DNA from: JADLGH01 sp964586675
GTDB taxonomy: Bacteria; Desulfobacterota_D; UBA1144; Nemesobacterales; UBA2774
Direction: 5' to 3'
NCBI GenBank assembly: GCA_964586675.1
Contig: CAZPHQ010000016.1
Location: 3,336 to 67,335 of the forward strand
DNA: 64,000 bases
This document shows positions 60,958 to 64,000 of the stretch, piece by piece. The notes under the pieces are model-generated. The model searched no databases. It saw only the letters and a list, made by a program, of their open reading frames with translations, and was not told where the DNA came from. Position 1 is the first letter of the stretch, and the number at the start of each line of letters is the position of its first letter. The position numbers were made by a program, and so were the translations under genes.

Positions 60958-60970
60958 TATCGATTCGATA
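60958..60970. promoter_or_regulatory. Palindromic operator candidate between the divergent genes
   Basis: TATCGATTCGATA is a perfect 6+1+6 palindrome in the 96-base divergent gap, close to AT-rich -10-like sequences for both directions. MarR proteins bind such short palindromes, so the downstream MarR-family product is the likely ligand. Confidence 0.5.
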
Positions 60971-61029
60971 CTATACTATTATCTCCCGCGCGAAGGGGAT
61001 TGTCAAGCTGGTTTCGACGCGATACAATT

Positions 61030-61602
61030 ATGAGCGTGAAAGACGATTCCAGAATACTGGCCCTGATAGAGCGGCTGGGTAATCTCGTGAGGGCCGAGGG
61101 GCGCACCTCCGGCGCGGGCTTGGAGCCCGTGCACAGGGATATTCTCGGATACCTTGCCGTCTGCAACCACTACTCCGATACACCGGCCGGGGTTACGGAA
61201 TATCTCGGCGCGACCAAGGGGACGACGTCGCAGAGCATAGGGGTGCTCGAAAGGAAGGGCTATCTTAAAAAGCGTCCCGACAGGGAAGACGGCAGGGTAG
61301 TGCATCTGAGTCTAACGCCGAAAGGCAGGAAGCTCTCGGATGCCGGCGCGGTGCCGGACGGGTTCGCCGGCGCGCTCTCGGATTTAAAACCCGGCGATGG
61401 CGAGACATTGGCCCGACTCCTGTCGGACCTTCTGGCAGGGGTTCAGAGGCGAACCGGCGGCCGGACGTTCGGCGTCTGCCGCACGTGCAGGTTCTTCAGG
61501 GAGAACGCTCTTCCGGGCTCGCACCAGTGCGGGCTTACGCTCGAGCCGCTCTCGAACGGAGACAGCCTGAAGATATGCCGGGAGCACAAGACGGCGGCGT
61601 GA
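61030..61602 (+). CDS. MarR-family regulator with C-terminal four-cysteine cluster
   Basis: 190 residues. Winged-helix domain (about 30-105): HRDILGYLAV, GVTEYLGATKGTTSQSIGVLERKGYLKKRPDREDGRVVHLSLTPKGRK, where DREDGR is the MarR wing. After a linker the C-terminus has C150-x2-C153 (FGVCRTCRFF), C167 (SHQCGL) and C183 (KICREH), an arrangement able to bind zinc or an iron-sulfur cluster. A standard MarR is about 140-150 residues, so the tail is an added domain. ATG at 61030 is chosen; a TTG at 61000 would place the ribosome-binding site too close. Confidence 0.85.
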   Translation: MSVKDDSRILALIERLGNLVRAEGRTSGAGLEPVHRDILGYLAVCNHYSDTPAGVTEYLGATKGTTSQSIGVLERKGYLKKRPDREDGRVVHLSLTPKGRKLSDAGAVPDGFAGALSDLKPGDGETLARLLSDLLAGVQRRTGGRTFGVCRTCRFFRENALPGSHQCGLTLEPLSNGDSLKICREHKTAA

Positions 61603-61910
61603 GCATCTTCTGCGTCCGTGCCACTGTGTAGAATCCGATTGTGAATCGGCTGACATACCGTTATAATATCACCCGATTGAAATTACCCCGGAACCGGTAT
61701 TCCGGATCTTTCGTGTTCCGAAACGCCGCGGCTAAAAAGTTGAGCGGCAAAGAGAGAGGGTATTAAACGGTCCGGTTGATTACCGTGTTCGGGGCCCGTT
61801 CGCCGGTTTCGGTCATCGATCCCGGCACACCGTAACAGGGTTTCGTAACAATCAAAAAACATGCGCGCCGCGGAAGGCCTCTGTCTTTCACGGACGAAAA
61901 GAGCGAGCAT
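61603..61910. other. Leader and promoter region of the desaturase gene
   Basis: 308 bases without a gene. Besides the promoter at 61639-61667 it contains the inverted repeat CCGGAA-CCGGTA-TTCCGG near 61690 and other small hairpins. The predicted 5' leader of the desaturase message is about 235 bases. Confidence 0.5.
61635..61667 (+). promoter_or_regulatory. Promoter with overlapping palindrome upstream of the desaturase gene
   Basis: TTGTGA (61639-61644) and TATAAT (61662-61667) are 17 bases apart. The -35 box lies inside the palindrome CCGATT-GTG-AATCGG (61635-61649), and a CCGATT half-site recurs at 61673-61678 just past the -10 box. This is the layout of a repressor-controlled promoter. 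Confidence 0.6.
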
Positions 61911-63032
61911 ATGAGCACACTTCAGGCGGAGACCGGCGGGCTTTCGCACGCCAACACCAAGATACGATTTTCACCTAACACGGAATTCGAAAGGGAGCTG
62001 AGGAAGAGGGTGTCGATGTATTTCGGCGAAAACGACCTTTCCAGCAAGGACAACGCGCGCATGTATCTGAAGAGCGCTATAGCGGTCGCCTGGGTTGCGG
62101 CATCGTACGCGCTCCTCGTATTCGCGGGGCTGCCGATATGGGGACTCCTGCTCGCCGTCCTGTCGCTGAGCTTCGCGTTGAACGCGCTTTCGTTCAACGT
62201 CATGCACGACGCGCTCCACGGGGCCTATTCGGAGCGGACGTGGATCAACAGGGGCATGGGCATGTTCCTCGATCTGATAGGCGGGAGCTCGTATCTCTGG
62301 TACAGGAAGCACAATTACTTCCATCATTCGTATCCCAACATCGCGGGGCACGACGACGACATCGAGGCCGGCATATTCGCCCGCCTGAGCCCGCACCACA
62401 AGCGCTACTTTTTTCACCGCTGGCAGCACATATACATATGGTTCCTCTACGGCTTTCTCGCGATAAAGTGGCATCTCGTCGACGACTTCCAGGTTTATTT
62501 CACGAAGAAGATAAACGGCCACGAAATCGAGCGCCCGAAGGGATGGGACGCCGTCGTATTCTTCGGCGGGAAGCTCTTTTTCTTCACGATGGCATTCGTC
62601 GTGCCGTCGTTCTTCTACCCGGTGCTGAACGTGCTCGGGTTTTATGTCCTGGTTACGCTCATACAGGGGCTCATCATGTCGGTCGTGTTTCAGCTCGCGC
62701 ACTGTAACGAGGATGCGGGGTTCCCTGTCCGGCCCGAGGGCTCGGAGCAGATGGAGACGAGCTGGATGGTCCATCAGCTCAGCACCACCACTAACTTCGA
62801 CAGGAACAACAGGCTGCTCACGTGGTATCTCGGCGGGCTTAACTTTCAGGTGGAGCACCACCTCTTCCCGAGGATATGTCATGTGAACTATCCGGCGCTT
62901 TCGCGTATAGTCGAGGATACGTGCAGGGAGTACGGCGTGACTTACAACTCTTACGAGAGTTTTCTCTCCGGCCTCCGCTCGCACTACAACTGGCTCCGGA
63001 CGCTGGGGAGGGCGGACGGGAATTTGGCGTAG
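61911..63032 (+). CDS. Membrane fatty acid desaturase (acyl-CoA/acyl-lipid, linoleoyl-type)
   Basis: 373-residue integral membrane di-iron enzyme that inserts double bonds in acyl chains. Three histidine boxes: H99-DALH103-G, H134-NYFHH139, and QVEHH (313-317), plus WQH and H264. Four hydrophobic segments. The third box beginning with Gln (QVEHHLFP) marks the front-end/linoleoyl-CoA desaturase group; the fused cytochrome b5 domain of many relatives is absent. An oxygen- and electron-transfer partner is needed, none being adjacent. Expression is probably tuned by the palindromic promoter upstream, perhaps for membrane fluidity. Confidence 0.9.
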   Translation: MSTLQAETGGLSHANTKIRFSPNTEFERELRKRVSMYFGENDLSSKDNARMYLKSAIAVAWVAASYALLVFAGLPIWGLLLAVLSLSFALNALSFNVMHDALHGAYSERTWINRGMGMFLDLIGGSSYLWYRKHNYFHHSYPNIAGHDDDIEAGIFARLSPHHKRYFFHRWQHIYIWFLYGFLAIKWHLVDDFQVYFTKKINGHEIERPKGWDAVVFFGGKLFFFTMAFVVPSFFYPVLNVLGFYVLVTLIQGLIMSVVFQLAHCNEDAGFPVRPEGSEQMETSWMVHQLSTTTNFDRNNRLLTWYLGGLNFQVEHHLFPRICHVNYPALSRIVEDTCREYGVTYNSYESFLSGLRSHYNWLRTLGRADGNLA

Positions 63033-64000
63033 CGGCCCACCTTCTTTACTGCTAACGCTTTTAAAAGCTTTATAAGATGAGATCCTGAATCAAGTTCAGG
63101 ATGACGGATAAGGATAAAGATAAACCCCCACCCTGACTTGTTTTGGGTTATGTTGCTTTCGTGTGGTACTGGATGCGCTCTTGTACAGTTGGCGAAGGGC
63201 GTCCGAATGCTCGCTTGCTTACATTCGTTCCCCTTTCAACAAAGGGTGAGGGGAGATTATTTGCGTGGTGGAACGCGGGGTTGCTATTGGCGCTTTAAAC
63301 CCTCCAGAGGATAAAGAGTTCTTGATGGGTTGCTTGCGGAAGTGGATTCCCGATTAAGACATTCGGGAATGACAGAAATGTGGAGATTCCTCGCTCGCTC
63401 GTAATCGTTTGGAATTGTACAGTTGGCGAAGGGCGTCCGAATGCTCGCTTGTTTGCGGCAGTTCTCCTGAGGGTATGACAGACTAAAAATTAAATCCCCC
63501 CTGACCCCCCTTTTTCTAATGGGGGGAATAAAAAGCAAAGGCAAAGAATGAAAGGCGAGATACTGAATCAAGTTCAGGATGACGGATAAGGATAAAGGAT
63601 AAGGATAAAGGTAACCCCCCACCCTGATCCTTCAGGGAAGGGGGAGGGGAGATTCTTGGGCAGAGTCAAACGCAGAATTTCTGCAGATATTTCGCGCACT
63701 CGTAGTCGAATTAAATAGTTGTGAGGACGAGGCAAATGCTTTCTACTTTTGCTTGACCAAAAGTAGCACACCCGTAGTGTGTTTCTCGACGCATCACCTT
63801 CGGAGGCTCATGCACTGGCAGCACGTCAGGTGAAACAGCACCGACTCTGCTACTTCGATTTCCTGCGGGCGTGGCCCGCCGGGGCGAAATTGTGCTAAAA
63901 ATCATCGCGTCCTCGCTAAATCTTATTTCTCTGATTGATTTATAAGGTACCCCCTCACCCTTTATCCCTGTTCTGGTTTCGGATAGTTTCGAGCGGGACT
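63033..64000. repeat. Intergenic repeat island 4 (continues past the window)
   Basis: Repeat mosaic. Family C palindromes lie at 63082-63102 and about 63560-63580. The GTACTGGAT and AGTTGGCGAAGGGCGTCCGAATGCTCGCTTG units are at about 63164-63225 and 63412-63452; a family B palindrome is at 63346-63370; CCCCCC...GGGGGG palindromes occur near 63495-63525. A full family A copy runs 63729 to the window end, with CTACTTTT/AAAAGTAG, hairpin GCGGGC-GTG-GCCCGC (63865-63879) and the same tail as the copy at 28.4 kb. No gene is supported. Confidence 0.8.

Overview
The window is a 64 kb chromosomal segment from a GC-rich Gram-negative bacterium. An outer membrane is implied by a TonB-dependent receptor, two predicted outer-membrane barrels, several lipoproteins and a MltF-like murein transglycosylase. 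PilT and two sigma-54 activators also occur. Ile ATA and Arg AGG codons are frequent. I cannot place the organism firmly. The mix looks like a deep-branching proteobacterial-type lineage (Desulfobacterota or Dadabacteria-like), and that is only an impression.

Layout. Positions 1-10.7 kb are housekeeping genes, all on the plus strand: ogt (cut by the window edge), pgpA, cinA, recA, pilT, tsaB, a YdcH-like gene, then a tight ilvB-ilvN-ilvC-psd-pssA run that joins branched-chain amino acid synthesis to phosphatidylethanolamine synthesis. Next come a two-domain M16 protease lipoprotein, a candidate structured RNA near 14.0 kb, a zinc alcohol dehydrogenase and a TerC/DUF475 membrane protein. On the minus strand lie an AT-rich DUF6884/GIY-YIG-like gene, a UvrD-type helicase-nuclease and a large GH63/MGH1-like glucosidase. 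A PAS-PAS-PAS-GAF sigma-54 activator diverges from the glucosidase.

From 31.5 to 44.8 kb, ten plus-strand genes form a continuous exported-protein locus with gaps of 80 bp or less: two DUF1254 proteins, an alkyl sulfatase, an arylsulfatase with a formylglycine motif, a membrane-anchored formylglycine-generating enzyme, two outer-membrane barrels, a MltF-like transglycosylase, a DUF2092 protein and an Arg/Gly-rich secreted protein. The combination suggests an envelope system acting on sulfated compounds. A possible metal-uptake locus follows on the minus strand (BNR-repeat protein, TonB receptor, small Cys/His protein).

From 50.5 to 60.2 kb is an unusual Kdp potassium-uptake locus. An NtrC-type response regulator and a histidine kinase precede kdpFABC. 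There is an extra 27-residue membrane peptide before kdpF. The KdpD homologue has no kinase and is instead fused to a PTS EIIA domain. A good sigma-54 promoter with two enhancer-like palindromes lies directly before the kinase gene. This is the strongest candidate for an undescribed regulatory arrangement.

The right end carries tRNA-Lys and tRNA-Leu, a glutaredoxin-like gene divergent from a MarR regulator with a C-terminal cysteine cluster, and a membrane fatty acid desaturase.

Four intergenic islands (about 0.8-1.3, 21.2-22.2, 28.0-29.4 and 63.0-64.0 kb) are mosaics of short palindromic dispersed repeats. One family of about 180 bp carries a hairpin whose arms change in a compensatory way between copies. 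I see no rRNA genes, transposases, phage genes or CRISPR arrays.
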